DNA from: Gracilibacillus salinarum
Lineage (GTDB): Bacteria; Bacillota; Bacilli; Bacillales; Amphibacillaceae
Assembly: GCF_022919575.1 (NCBI RefSeq)
Contig: NZ_CP095071.1
Coordinates: forward strand, 4,102,001 to 4,166,000
Reading direction: 5' to 3'
Length of the DNA stretch: 64,000 nucleotides
Part shown: in pieces, positions 1-8,113 of the stretch
How positions within the stretch are numbered: the first letter of the stretch is position 1
How the letters are laid out: each line of letters begins with the position of its first letter
Notes under the pieces: model-generated
The model's input: the letters and a program-made list of their open reading frames with translations, nothing else
Told to the model about the DNA's origin: nothing
Databases searched by the model: none
Translations under genes and position numbers: made by a program

Positions 1-127
1 GGAAAAGAGTAAAAGTTGTCCATAAGAATCAAAAATATGACCACTCAGGGAATAGTATAGGTAGTTATCATCAACGAATATAAGTATACGTAAAAGTATA
101 CATGTATTCATTGATGATATTCAGTTT

Positions 128-1045
128 CTATTGGTTAAGATACTGTTTTAAAATTTGCAAACCTAGCCGCAACTTATCCATAGATTTGGCAGATGACAGG
201 GCAATGCGTAAATACTTATCAGGTGTTGTCTGGCCACTTAGGAAGCGGTCTGAATGAAAAGCGCGAATGCCTAGTTCTTCTAATCTTAGTTCCATTTGAT
301 TGCTGTGTTCCTGAATCGGAAGCCAACGATAAAAACTAAGCGGATGTCCGTTTGGCTCGCTGGTTGGGAAATACTTGGAATAAATATCATTTGCTGTTTG
401 TGCCAGCTGTTTCTTTTTGGTGATAATTTCATGCGCTTTACCTGACAGAATTAGCTCAGTAATAATCTCCACATCTAATGAAGAGGTTTTAAGATTTATA
501 TTAAAAATAGCTCGCAGAATCTTCTCGCGCAACACATCTCCATACACCATATAGGCAACTCGTAAACCTGAGCAAATCGATTTCCCGGTACCACAAATAT
601 AAACCGTCTGTTCCGGAAGCAGTTCAAACATCGGCTGCTGATAATCAGGAATAATGCCAGCTGTTAGGAAGGCATGGATATCATCCTCAATCAAAATTAA
701 CCGATGCTTACGGATGACTTCGGCTAGTTCGCGTTTTCTAAAATCCGGAATCATAATAGTAGTAGGGTTACTGCAGGATGGCATGAGAAAAATACCGTGA
801 ATATTTGTTTTGTTGCACTGCTTTTCCAGCTCTTCGGCTGACATTCCATACATATCACTAACAATAGGGACGAGTTGAATCTGATACATTTTGGCTAATT
901 CGATAAAATTGGAATACGTGTATAAATCTGTTGCAATCCGATTTCCAGGCTCAAACAACGCCGACAAACTGATAGCCAGGGCATTTTGTGCACCAGAAAC
1001 AATCGCTACATGGTCCTGGTCGACATTAATACCGAACGATTCCAT
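128..1045 (-). pseudogene. MocR/PdxR-type regulator, C-terminal aminotransferase-like part (downstream of a frameshift)
   Basis: This is the fold-type I PLP-dependent aminotransferase-like half of a MocR (GntR-aminotransferase) regulator. Visible marks are the start of the domain at 'VSGAQNALAISL', a cofactor-pocket stretch 'MPSCSNPTT', the 'LIEDDIHAFL' segment, and 'GTGKSICSGLR', which holds the expected PLP-binding lysine. It lies in the -1 frame relative to the DNA-binding half at 1006-1512. The two overlap because the upstream frame runs past the junction. Joined, they give about 460 residues, the usual MocR length, so this was one gene. Its first methionine is only an internal residue. 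In the family this domain senses PLP or an amino-acid derivative. The divergent neighbour azlC suggests control of amino-acid export, which is an inference. Confidence 0.82.
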
Positions 1046-1512
1046 CCAATTAAGTGCTGCTTTTTTTTGATGGGGATACCAGTCGGATCATTGTAATTAA
1101 GTAGTTGTTCCAAATAATTTTTCTTTACGACTTCTTCAATCGTTTCCGTTACCATAGCATTCGTTTGCTCAAAAGAGGCGACAAATCCTAAGTCGATATT
1201 GGTAGTGACCTGATCCGTTGAAATCGTAATTGAGCGAGTCGCATTTGCAGAAACAAAGGTGCCACTTCCAGTGACGGCATAGATTAAGCCACGTTCTTCA
1301 CACACCTTATAAGCACGCGTAATGGTGGTGAAATTTAAATCGAGAAAGTCTGCTAATTCACGTTGTGGCGGCAACTTTGTTCCGGGTGCCAAAAAGCCAT
1401 TTGTTATTTCCTGTTCCAATAACGTAGCAAGTGACTGATAATAAGGACGTTTCAGCATTTGTTTATCAGGTTTCCAGGACATGGGATAATGATCGAATGA
1501 ATTTACTGGCAT
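1006..1512 (-). pseudogene. MocR/PdxR-type regulator, N-terminal GntR winged-helix part (upstream of a frameshift)
   Basis: The first ~75 residues form a GntR-family winged helix: 'LEQEITNGFLAPGTKLPPQR' followed by 'ELADFLDLNFTTITRAYKVC' and 'GLIYAVTGSGTFV'. I chose the ATG at 1512 because GAGGTG sits six bases upstream; an in-frame GTG lies at 1524. At about 1055-1072 the reading frame fails. The minus strand reads ATC CCC ATC followed by eight A and G, whereas the family expects a peptide like 'GIPHQKKAALNW', which appears in the -1 frame. One C in the CCCC run is probably missing. The run A AAA AAG is also a classical -1 slippery heptamer in the correct phase, so programmed frameshifting is a formal alternative. 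Without a shift the product would be a ~169-residue DNA-binding fragment. Confidence 0.82.
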
Positions 1513-1536
1513 GGTACACCTCACAATTTTTAATCA

Positions 1537-1560
1537 ATACAATTATATCATTGATTGTAT
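1537..1560. promoter_or_regulatory. Inverted-repeat operator 1 between the MocR gene and azlC
   Basis: ATACAAT at 1537-1543 and its inverse ATTGTAT at 1554-1560 are separated by 10 bp, giving a 24-bp site. The same half-sites with the same 10-bp gap recur at 1647-1670. The site is 25 bp upstream of the MocR-type start codon, a good position for autoregulation. The assignment to that regulator is inferred from position. Confidence 0.6.
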
Positions 1561-1642
1561 GCATATATCAGTCCGAATTTGTCGAGAAATCGAGGCAAAC
1601 GTCCTCTTTAACGGAAGATATGTGGAAGCAAAAAGAATTGTA

Positions 1643-1674
1643 ATCCATACAATTCTTTTATTTATTGTATGGAT
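1643..1674. promoter_or_regulatory. Inverted-repeat operator 2 upstream of azlC
   Basis: A perfect 11-bp inverted repeat, ATCCATACAAT at 1643-1653 and ATTGTATGGAT at 1664-1674, with a 10-bp spacer. The core ATACAAT-N10-ATTGTAT is identical in sequence and geometry to the site at 1537-1560, exactly 110 bp away. A further half-site-like inverted repeat (AGAATTGTA/TACAATTCT, 1634-1656) overlaps it. It is about 50 bp upstream of azlC. Confidence 0.65.
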
Positions 1675-1722
1675 TTATTGTGATAAAAATAATATACAGT
1701 TCATTTAACAGGATGTGATCGT

Positions 1723-2436
1723 ATGACAGACAGAAATCATATAACAGCAGCGTTACGTTCGGCATTTCCGCTTACCATTCCCATTATGGCAGGCTTTATT
1801 TTTTTAGGAATTGCCTATGGAATCTATATGAACTCATTAGGCTTTCATCCTATATATCCGATCTTAATGAGTTTAGTGATTTATTCAGGATCGATGGAAT
1901 TCTTGGCAGCTACATTATTATTAGCTACCTTTAATCCGCTATATGCGCTAGTTTTAACAATAATGGTTAATGCACGGCATATTTTTTATGGTATTTCGAT
2001 GCTGGAGAAGTATAAAGGGATGGGCAAAAAGAAGTTTTACCTAATTTATGGTCTATCAGATGAGGCTTTTTCGATTAATAGCACGGCAGACATACCACGC
2101 CATATCGACAGAGGCTGGTTTATGTTCTTCGTGACCATGCTTAATCATGGTTATTGGGTAGTCGGTTCCATCATTGGGGCATATTTTGGAGCATTTATTC
2201 CATTTAATACAGAAGGACTTGAATTTGTATTGACTGCTTTGTTTGTCGTTATATTGATGGACAACTGGATGAAAGAGAAAAATCATCGGAGCGCAGGTAT
2301 AGGCTTATGTTGTTCCGTTATCTGCCTTGTTATTTTCGGAGGAGATCTGTTTATTATACCAACTATGTTCGCTATTTTAGCAGTACTCACAATACTTAGA
2401 AAACCACATGAGAAAGTCGAGGTCAGTACCGTATGA
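1723..2436 (+). CDS. azlC: AzlC family branched-chain amino-acid exporter subunit
   Basis: A 237-residue polytopic membrane protein matching the AzlC family in length and sequence. Landmarks are '[13 protein letters not shown]' near residue 25, '[14 protein letters not shown]' near 55, the conserved '[13 protein letters not shown]' near 90, and '[10 protein letters not shown]'. In Bacillus, AzlC works with the small AzlD to export branched-chain amino acids and analogues such as 4-azaleucine. Here its last four bases overlap the azlD start (ATGA), so the two are translationally coupled. The ATG at 1723 has no strong Shine-Dalgarno (GATGTGATCGT upstream). The divergent MocR-type regulator and the two operators in the gap are its likely control. 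The exact substrate cannot be read from the sequence. Confidence 0.92.
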   Translation: MTDRNHITAALRSAFPLTIPIMAGFIFLGIAYGIYMNSLGFHPIYPILMSLVIYSGSMEFLAATLLLATFNPLYALVLTIMVNARHIFYGISMLEKYKGMGKKKFYLIYGLSDEAFSINSTADIPRHIDRGWFMFFVTMLNHGYWVVGSIIGAYFGAFIPFNTEGLEFVLTALFVVILMDNWMKEKNHRSAGIGLCCSVICLVIFGGDLFIIPTMFAILAVLTILRKPHEKVEVSTV

Positions 2437-2765
2437 CGATGAGTGTAACACAGCAGGTTATCACGATAGCGATGGTTGTACTAGGGACCATGCTGACCAG
2501 ATTTCTGCCATTTATTCTATTTCCAGCCGGTAAAACCACGCCGGATTATATTCGCTACCTAGGAAGAGTGTTGCCAACAGCGGTACTGGGTCTTTTAGTG
2601 ATCTATTGTCTGAAAGATGTAACGTTTCTGTCGGGAACTTATGGCATACCTGAAATGGTAGGTGTAGCATCCGTCGTCCTGATCCATTTCTGGAAGAAAA
2701 ACATGCTGCTCTCCATTGCATCAGGAACGGTTGTGTATATGGTTATGATTCAAGTAGTGTTTTAA
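2433..2765 (+). CDS. azlD: AzlD family branched-chain amino-acid exporter small subunit
   Basis: A 110-residue protein with about three to four hydrophobic segments, typical of the AzlD family (PF05437). The conserved stretch '[13 protein letters not shown]' lies near residue 22 and '[19 protein letters not shown]' near 42. It overlaps azlC by four bases and is followed 44 bp later by a strong terminator, so azlCD is a closed two-gene unit. In the family AzlD is required for AzlC transport activity. Confidence 0.92.
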   Translation: MTMSVTQQVITIAMVVLGTMLTRFLPFILFPAGKTTPDYIRYLGRVLPTAVLGLLVIYCLKDVTFLSGTYGIPEMVGVASVVLIHFWKKNMLLSIASGTVVYMVMIQVVF

Positions 2766-2808
2766 CTGAATGAAAAGGTGCTGTAGAAGTACCGCCGCAA
2801 TAGCCCCA

Positions 2809-2842
2809 GCGTATTATCTGCTCTTGGATAATACGCTTTTTT
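2809..2842 (+). terminator. Rho-independent terminator of azlCD
   Basis: A perfect 10-bp stem, GCGTATTATC (2809-2818) with GATAATACGC (2827-2836), an 8-nt loop, and six T directly after the stem. Confidence 0.9.
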
Positions 2843-3011
2843 GCTTATGTGGGAAAACATGATGACTGTTTTGAAAACAGATAGTGGAACTGCCCAGTTT
2901 TTCTTGAGAGTAAGGAAGTAATCATGCTGAACAGGGGGGTTTTTATGGTATGGATTATCTACAGTAGAACATCTGGCGGTGTGGTTATTTTGCTAAAGTT
3001 ATAAGAGATGA

Positions 3012-3270
3012 TTGGAAGCTTGTAGTTGAGCAGTCGTTCATTTTTATAATCAATAGAAGTTGGAGTGAAGTGTCTACTTTTTTAGTGAAACTTCTACATC
3101 GGAAAGGTTTATTTTGTAATAGGATTATATGGAATAAAACCGATAACAGTACGAATTATGGAAAATATTCAAATTATTTCATAGCTGTATGAGAGATGCG
3201 GTTAATGGTCAAAAGAGGGAGGCATTCGATCAAAATGTCCTCTATCGTTTAATGGGAAAGGGACCAAAAG
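3012..3270 (+). repeat. Diverged direct duplication, copy 1
   Basis: This stretch repeats imperfectly at 3543-3815, about 535 bp downstream in the same orientation. Shared blocks include CGTTCATTTTTATAATCAAT, AGAAGTTGGAGTGAAGTGTC and GCGGTTAATGGTCAAAAGAG. Both copies end by running into the 52-bp repeat core (TATCGTTTAA, GGGAAAGG, ACAAAAG). Copy 1 has no open frame through the shared part. I see no gene between 2843 and this repeat. Confidence 0.75.
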
Positions 3271-3535
3271 TGGGGAGCAGAAGCCAGAGATTTGTATCGT
3301 TTAACGAGAAAGGAACCAAATGAGCGAGGAAGGGGCAGGAGATTTGTATCGTTTAACGGGAAAGGGACCAAATGAGCGAGGAAGAGGCAGGAGATTTGTA
3401 TCGTTTAACGAGAAAGGGACCAAAAGTGGGGAGCAGAAGCCAGAGATTTGTATCGTTTAACGGGAAAGGAACCAAATGTACGAAGAAGAGGCAGGAGATT
3501 TGTATCGTTTAATTAGAAAGAAGACAAATGATTAT
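3243..3535 (+). repeat. 52-bp tandem repeat, array 1
   Basis: The anchor AGATTTGTATCG occurs at 3288, 3340, 3392, 3444 and 3496, exactly 52 bp apart each time, with a partial unit before the first. A conserved part of about 34 bp (AGATTTGTATCGTTTAAC, then RGAAAGGRACCAAA) alternates with a variable part of about 18 bp. The variable part here has two forms, one with GTGGGGAGCAGAAGCC and one with TGAGCGAGGAAGRGGCAG. The period is not a multiple of three and units do not stay open, so the array is not coding. Related arrays lie at 22885-23161 and 30513-30910. Confidence 0.93.
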
Positions 3536-3542
3536 GAAACGG

Positions 3543-3815
3543 TTGGAAGCTGGTAGGGGGAAGAAACACTCGTTCATTTTTATAATCAATAGAAGTTGGA
3601 GTGAAGTGTCTATTTTTAGAGAAAGGGGGACATCTACGTCGGAAAGGCCAGTTTTATAATGGTATTATATGGGATGCAACCGATAATAGTACGGATTATG
3701 GTAAAATATTCAAAAAGTTTTATAGCTGCATGCCATATGCGGTTAATGGTCAAAAGAGGGAGGAGGTTTTCGATCAAAATGTCTTCTATCGTTTAACTGG
3801 AAAGGGAACAAAAAG
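3543..3815 (+). repeat. Diverged direct duplication, copy 2, containing a 72-codon open frame
   Basis: This is the second copy of the segment at 3012-3270. It contains an open frame at 3601-3819 (starting GTG) whose middle reads 'GIIWDATDNSTDYGKIF'. Copy 1 encodes a similar but interrupted version, 'RIIWNKTDNSTNYGK'. Some differences between the copies are synonymous, so this could be a relic of a small coding sequence, but I do not recognise the family. The copy continues into one more degenerate 52-bp unit (anchor at 3832). From 3870 to 4031 I see no gene. Confidence 0.6.
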
Positions 3816-4031
3816 GTGAAGCAGTAGCCAAAGATTTGTATCGTTTATAAAGAAAGAAGAAAATGATGGGGTTCCTGTCTGGTATTATTGTCTCCCTGAA
3901 GAGCCTGTACCTTAGCGCAGGGCGACACATAAACCACTGGGAAGAACATTGGCTAATAGAAGTGCCCCAACTATTAAATTGTTAGTGAAGACAGGGCGGG
4001 TTTATACCTAGTTTTTCTTAATTCGGAAAAA

Positions 4032-4089
4032 TTACTTCACCTGTCGTAGTAATTGTGGTAAGATAAGATTACTACGACAGATGAAGTAA
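4032..4089. promoter_or_regulatory. Long inverted-repeat operator upstream of the PadR gene
   Basis: Two 21-bp arms, 4032-4052 and 4069-4089, are inverse copies with a single mismatch and a 16-bp spacer. The inner arm parts CTGTCGTAGTAA and TTACTACGACAG are perfect. A candidate sigma-A promoter (TTCACC, 17 bp, TAAGAT at 4059-4064) lies inside it, so a bound repressor would block transcription. PadR proteins usually repress their own operon through such palindromes; the pairing with this PadR is inferred from position. Confidence 0.7.
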
Positions 4090-4119
4090 AATAGTGTGTG
4101 AAGAAGGGGGATCAGCTTT

Positions 4120-4452
4120 TTGATTAGTAGTGATGTGATTCGTGGTTACAATGACACCATCATCCTTTATTTATTATTAGAGAAAGAATCGTACGGCTAT
4201 GAGATTTCCAAAAGGATCAAGGAGCTGTCTGATGAAAAATATATTATTAAGGAAACCACGCTATACTCAGCTTTTAACCGACTGCTGAAGAAAGGTTATA
4301 TTGAATCCTTTCATAAAGAGCAGACCTTCGGGAAAAAAAGAACCTATTATAAAATTACCGAAGCAGGTCTACAGTTCTACCAGGAAAAGTGTCGAGAGTG
4401 GGAATTGACGAAAGATGTGATTAATCAATTTATTAAGGAGGACTTTCGCTAA
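4120..4452 (+). CDS. PadR family transcriptional regulator
   Basis: A 110-residue PadR-type winged-helix protein. The start is TTG at 4120, placed behind GAAGGGGG. The motif 'LLEKESYGYEISKRIKELS' is followed by 'KETTLYSAFNRLLKKGYIES' (recognition region) and 'GKKRTYYKITEAG' (the wing). It is the minimal PadR form without a long C-terminal domain. Its stop overlaps the next gene's start (TAATG), pairing it with a membrane protein carrying a permease-prefix domain, a common arrangement in Bacillales. The 21-bp inverted repeat just upstream is the probable autoregulatory operator. The inducing signal is unknown. Confidence 0.9.
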   Translation: MISSDVIRGYNDTIILYLLLEKESYGYEISKRIKELSDEKYIIKETTLYSAFNRLLKKGYIESFHKEQTFGKKRTYYKITEAGLQFYQEKCREWELTKDVINQFIKEDFR

Positions 4453-5417
4453 TGGAGACGATTATCAGTTATCTAGATAATATGTTTGCTTCCCTTCCTA
4501 AAACATTGGAGATGAAACAATTGCGGGATGAGCTTCTGGCCAATATGGAAGAGAAGTATCACGAATTAAAGCAGGAGGGAAAGACAGAGAATGAAGCGAT
4601 TGGTATTGTCATTTCTGAGTTTGGTAATATCGATGAAATTATCGAATCTTATGATATTAGCCAGGAGAATCAAACAGGACCGAATCGGCTGCTGACAGAA
4701 ACAGAGGTTGATGATTACCTTGAAACAAATAGATTAGCAGGTAAATGGATTGGGCTTGGTGTATTGCTTTGTATCGTAGGTTCAGCAATTATAGTCCTTT
4801 TTACTGCTTTATTTGAAAGCGGCTATATCGAAAGAAACATTGCGCTCACTACAGGTGTTATTCTATTTACGATACTCGTAGCCATTGCTGTCAGTCTGTT
4901 TATCTATGGTGGCTTGAAGCTTGATAAATTTAAATATATTAATAAGCAAATGGATTTTGAAATATCCAGGGAACTCCAATCTAAAGTAGAAATGATGAAA
5001 AACAATCAGCAATCAAGATTTGTCGCTGCTCTTATTTGTGGTGTTGCTCTCATCATCTTATCGCCTGCCATTCTTATTTTTATGATGGCTGTAAATGAAC
5101 AATGGATTATCTTCGGTGTGGTCATTATGCTGGCATTGATCGCCATTGCCATTTATCTATTTGTTTATTTTGGTATGGTACATGGCAGTTTTACGACACT
5201 GCTGGAGCGCCCTATGAATAGAGAGGCTGCCGAAAAGGAAGAACGAATTAATGGAGCGATTGCATCCATTATTATGCCATTAGCTGTCATCTTTTTCTTG
5301 ATTAGCGGTTTCGTCTTTGAGTTATGGCATATCAACTGGCTTGTGTTTCCAATTGCTGGATTGTTAGTTGCTATTTTCAATGCTTCCTATACGCTTTTTT
5401 CGAAAAAAGATGCTTAA
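4452..5417 (+). CDS. Membrane protein with N-terminal HAAS/permease-prefix domain
   Basis: A 321-residue protein. Residues 1-75 form the alpha-helical permease-prefix (HAAS, DUF1700-like) domain seen next to PadR regulators: 'YLDNMFASLPKTLEMKQLRD' then 'ELLANMEEKYHEL' and 'AIGIVISEFGNIDEIIESY'. After a linker come about six hydrophobic segments, near residues 97-117, 132-155, 192-212, 216-238, 273-292 and 295-315. It overlaps the padR stop codon, so it is the partner and probable target of that regulator. The role is unknown; related proteins are linked to envelope stress or ABC exporters. No terminator is seen directly after it. Confidence 0.75.
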   Translation: METIISYLDNMFASLPKTLEMKQLRDELLANMEEKYHELKQEGKTENEAIGIVISEFGNIDEIIESYDISQENQTGPNRLLTETEVDDYLETNRLAGKWIGLGVLLCIVGSAIIVLFTALFESGYIERNIALTTGVILFTILVAIAVSLFIYGGLKLDKFKYINKQMDFEISRELQSKVEMMKNNQQSRFVAALICGVALIILSPAILIFMMAVNEQWIIFGVVIMLALIAIAIYLFVYFGMVHGSFTTLLERPMNREAAEKEERINGAIASIIMPLAVIFFLISGFVFELWHINWLVFPIAGLLVAIFNASYTLFSKKDA

Positions 5418-5459
5418 ATATATAATTCCATGACAGACCGGTGATGAACGAATGGTTTT

Positions 5460-5488
5460 TTGACTTATTTTCCTCTTTATCCTATAAT
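5460..5488 (+). promoter_or_regulatory. Strong sigma-A promoter of the BCCT transporter gene
   Basis: TTGACT at 5460-5465, a 17-bp spacer, and a consensus TATAAT at 5483-5488. Transcription would begin near 5495, leaving a leader of about 150 nt before the ATG at 5645. Confidence 0.8.
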
Positions 5489-5510
5489 TGATGATCTGTG
5501 CTTTTAATCG

Positions 5511-5588
5511 TAACCTATTTATCCGTACTATTCTTGATGGGTAAAGGTCATGAATAGTAAACCATAAATGGGATCTTACGGTAGGTTA
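5511..5588 (+). promoter_or_regulatory. Folded 5' leader of the BCCT transporter mRNA
   Basis: Two nested stems can form: TAACCTA (5511-5517) with TAGGTTA (5582-5588), enclosing TACTATTC (5526-5533) with GAATAGTA (5552-5559). There is no run of T after them and the ribosome binding site (AGGAGG, from 5632) is outside. It is not a riboswitch class that I recognise. It could simply stabilise the mRNA. Confidence 0.4.
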
Positions 5589-5644
5589 GCAAAATAATAT
5601 TCATAGAAGTAACGATTATCTGGATTTACTTTAGGAGGAAAATA

Positions 5645-7183
5645 ATGGATGACTATACGAGGAAGAAGAAGGGTTTGGATTGGATTGCATTTAGCATAAG
5701 TGGAGGGCTGCTTATTCTATTTGTCATCGCTTCTCTTGTTGATGACAAATTAGTAGGACAGCTGATCAATGATTCATTCTCTTTTACAGCAAAGTACTTT
5801 GGAGCCTATTGGCAAGTATTATTGCTGGTCATGTTTATAGTTGGATTAATATTAGCATTTAGTAAGTATGGAAGAGTACGACTTGGTAAAATCGATCGAC
5901 CGGAAATTGGCAATTTTCGCTGGATTTCCATGATTTTGTGTACACTTTTAGCTAGTGGGGGAGTCTTTTGGGCTGCGGCAGGTCCGATGTATCATTATGT
6001 GACAACACCTCCGCTATTTTCAGGTGTTGAAAAAGGAACGATCGAAGCCGCAATACCTGCAATGGCGCAGAGTTATCTGCACTGGGGCTTCTCTGCATGG
6101 GCATGTTTAGGTACGCTAACGACGATTGTGCTTATGTATGCTCATTATCATAAAGGTCACCCTCTAAAGCCACGAACTTTTTTATACCCAATGTTCGGTG
6201 AGAAAATATTTAAAAACAGTTTTATTGGCTCAACTGCTGACATTGTATCGATTGTAGCGACAGCAGCGGGAACAATCGGACCTATCGGCTTTTTAGGTCT
6301 TCAAGTTGGTTATGGGTTGGAAGCAGTATTTGACATTCCGAATACGTTCATTACCCAGGCAATTATCATTATCTTTTTAGCTGTGATTGCTTCGATTTCG
6401 GCAGCGACTGGAGTGGAACGTGGTATCCAATGGCTTAGCCGTATTAATGTCAGTATGGTGGTCTTGTTAATGGTTGCCATGTTTATTCTTGGACCAACGC
6501 TGTTTATTATAGATTTATTTCTAGGCGCTGAAGCCTTTCACTTACAAAACTTTTTGTCTATGAGTTTATATCGGGTAGACCAGGCTTGGCTAGGATCATG
6601 GACGATCTTTTTCTGGGGATGGTTTATTGGTTACGGCCCCATGATGGCAATGTTTATCAGTAAAATATCGAGAGGAAGAACCATACGGGAATTAATTATT
6701 GCTGTTGCCGTAATTGCGCCGATTGTTAGTAACATCTGGTTCACTGTTGTCGGTGGTACAGGTATTTTTTCTGAGCTGGAAAACCCAGGTTCTGTATCAA
6801 ATGCACTTATTGAAAGTGGTATGCCTGCTACAGTGATGGCGATCATGAATCAAATCCCATTGGGTACCGCATTTGCGATTGGATTTATTATAGTATCAGT
6901 TGTATTCGTAGCTACCACGGCTGATTCCATGTCCTATACCGTTGCGGTGACGTTAAGTGGAACAGATGAACCTAACCGTCTTGTCCGTGTTTTTTGGGCA
7001 CTTATGTTTGGAGTCGTCGGGGTGTCATTATTAGCGATCGGAGAAGAAACAGTCGGTATGCTGCAAAACTTTATTGTGGTAACAGCAGCACCAGTTTCAT
7101 TACTCCTGCTGCCATCACTCTGGGATGCGCCAATCATAGCGAAAAAATTAGCGAAAGAACAACATATTATTAAGAAAAAATAA
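5645..7183 (+). CDS. BCCT family betaine/carnitine/choline-type transporter
   Basis: A 512-residue, 12-segment secondary transporter of the BCCT family, which imports quaternary-ammonium osmolytes with Na+ or H+. The glycine-rich stretch 'WAAAGPMYHYVTTPP' (near residue 115) and the family signature 'GSWTIFFWGWFIGYGPMMAM' followed by 'FISKISRGRTIREL' (near residue 320) are clear. In betaine carriers such as BetP this signature reads 'YWAWWISWSP'. Here 'FWGWFIGYGP' replaces two of the aromatic-box tryptophans by Phe and Tyr, so the substrate may not be glycine betaine. It is a single-gene unit with a strong promoter, AGGAGG before the ATG, and a terminator. It fits osmoprotection in a salty habitat. 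Confidence 0.9.
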   Translation: MDDYTRKKKGLDWIAFSISGGLLILFVIASLVDDKLVGQLINDSFSFTAKYFGAYWQVLLLVMFIVGLILAFSKYGRVRLGKIDRPEIGNFRWISMILCTLLASGGVFWAAAGPMYHYVTTPPLFSGVEKGTIEAAIPAMAQSYLHWGFSAWACLGTLTTIVLMYAHYHKGHPLKPRTFLYPMFGEKIFKNSFIGSTADIVSIVATAAGTIGPIGFLGLQVGYGLEAVFDIPNTFITQAIIIIFLAVIASISAATGVERGIQWLSRINVSMVVLLMVAMFILGPTLFIIDLFLGAEAFHLQNFLSMSLYRVDQAWLGSWTIFFWGWFIGYGPMMAMFISKISRGRTIRELIIAVAVIAPIVSNIWFTVVGGTGIFSELENPGSVSNALIESGMPATVMAIMNQIPLGTAFAIGFIIVSVVFVATTADSMSYTVAVTLSGTDEPNRLVRVFWALMFGVVGVSLLAIGEETVGMLQNFIVVTAAPVSLLLLPSLWDAPIIAKKLAKEQHIIKKK

Positions 7184-7217
7184 GCCTGTGACTGAAGAAT
7201 TTTTTAGTCACTTTAAC

Positions 7218-7267
7218 AGCTGAACCTAACGTGCATTTTCATGTGTGTTAGGTTCAGCTTTTTTCTT
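7218..7267 (+). terminator. Terminator of the BCCT transporter gene
   Basis: A 13-bp perfect stem, AGCTGAACCTAAC (7218-7230) with GTTAGGTTCAGCT (7247-7259), followed by TTTTTCTT. Confidence 0.92.
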
Positions 7268-7408
7268 ATGAGCAGAAAGTATAATATCTCCAGCATGATT
7301 ATAGCTGTCACACTACTCTCTCATTAATCGGATTTGCTAAATGGTTTCTGCCGAAATGGATATGTTATAGTAAACATACATTAATTCATATACTAGGAGC
7401 CACCAGAC

Positions 7409-8113
7409 ATGGAAAAAATTATGATTGTAGAAGATGATATCAAGATCGCAAAATATCTATCTTCATATATAGAAAAATACGGTTATCAAGTGAACATTGC
7501 GGAAGATTTTGATAATATCCTTACCACTTTTCGTGAAGTAGAGCCAAAGCTGTTGTTACTCGATATCAACCTGCCAAGTTATGACGGGTATTATTGGTGC
7601 CGGCAAATTAGAAAAGAATCAATTTGTCCCGTGATTTTTATCTCGGCACGAACAGGGGAGATGGATCAAGTAATGGCATTGGATAATGGTGGTGATGATT
7701 TTATCACTAAACCATTTCATCCTGATATCGTCATGGCAAAAATCAGAAGCCAGCTGCGCCGTGCTTATGGAGAATATGCGGCTAAGGTGGAGGAACGAGT
7801 GCTAATGCAAGAAGGATTGTGCTTATATCCGGAACGATTAGAGTTGCAATATGAAGATGAAGTGACGCCTTTAACGAAAAAAGAATCCGATATTATTGAA
7901 AGTCTGTTGGAGCGATATCCTCGTGTTGCTGGCCGGCAGGATCTGTTGGAGAAAATATGGGATGATCAAACCTATGTCGATGAAAATACCTTGAATGTCA
8001 ATATAACGCGCGTTCGTAAGAAATTTGAAGAGCTAGGCATTAAACATGCTGTCGAAACGGTGAGGGGAGCTGGATATCGTCTGCGCATTACCTGGAAAGA
8101 GGGAAAAGCATGA
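7409..8113 (+). CDS. BceR-like response regulator (OmpR family)
   Basis: A 234-residue two-component response regulator. The receiver domain (1-115) shows the acidic pair 'VEDD' at 7-10, the phosphoacceptor Asp in 'LLLLDINLPSYDG' near residue 53, Thr/Ser in 'FISARTG' and the conserved Lys in 'DDFITKPF'. The C-terminal OmpR/PhoB winged helix (about 130-230) ends 'VETVRGAGYRLR'. It overlaps the kinase gene by four bases (ATGA) and is followed by a BceAB-type transporter, the arrangement of antimicrobial-peptide sensing modules in Bacillales. Phosphorylated BceR activates the transporter promoter; a matching site lies at 9097-9112. Confidence 0.92.
   Translation: MEKIMIVEDDIKIAKYLSSYIEKYGYQVNIAEDFDNILTTFREVEPKLLLLDINLPSYDGYYWCRQIRKESICPVIFISARTGEMDQVMALDNGGDDFITKPFHPDIVMAKIRSQLRRAYGEYAAKVEERVLMQEGLCLYPERLELQYEDEVTPLTKKESDIIESLLERYPRVAGRQDLLEKIWDDQTYVDENTLNVNITRVRKKFEELGIKHAVETVRGAGYRLRITWKEGKA

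Noticed and set aside
3243..3535. CRISPR-like look of the 52-bp arrays (constant ~34 bp and ~18 bp variable parts)
   Set aside because: The variable parts are nearly the same within each array, are too short for spacers, and no cas genes are in the window.
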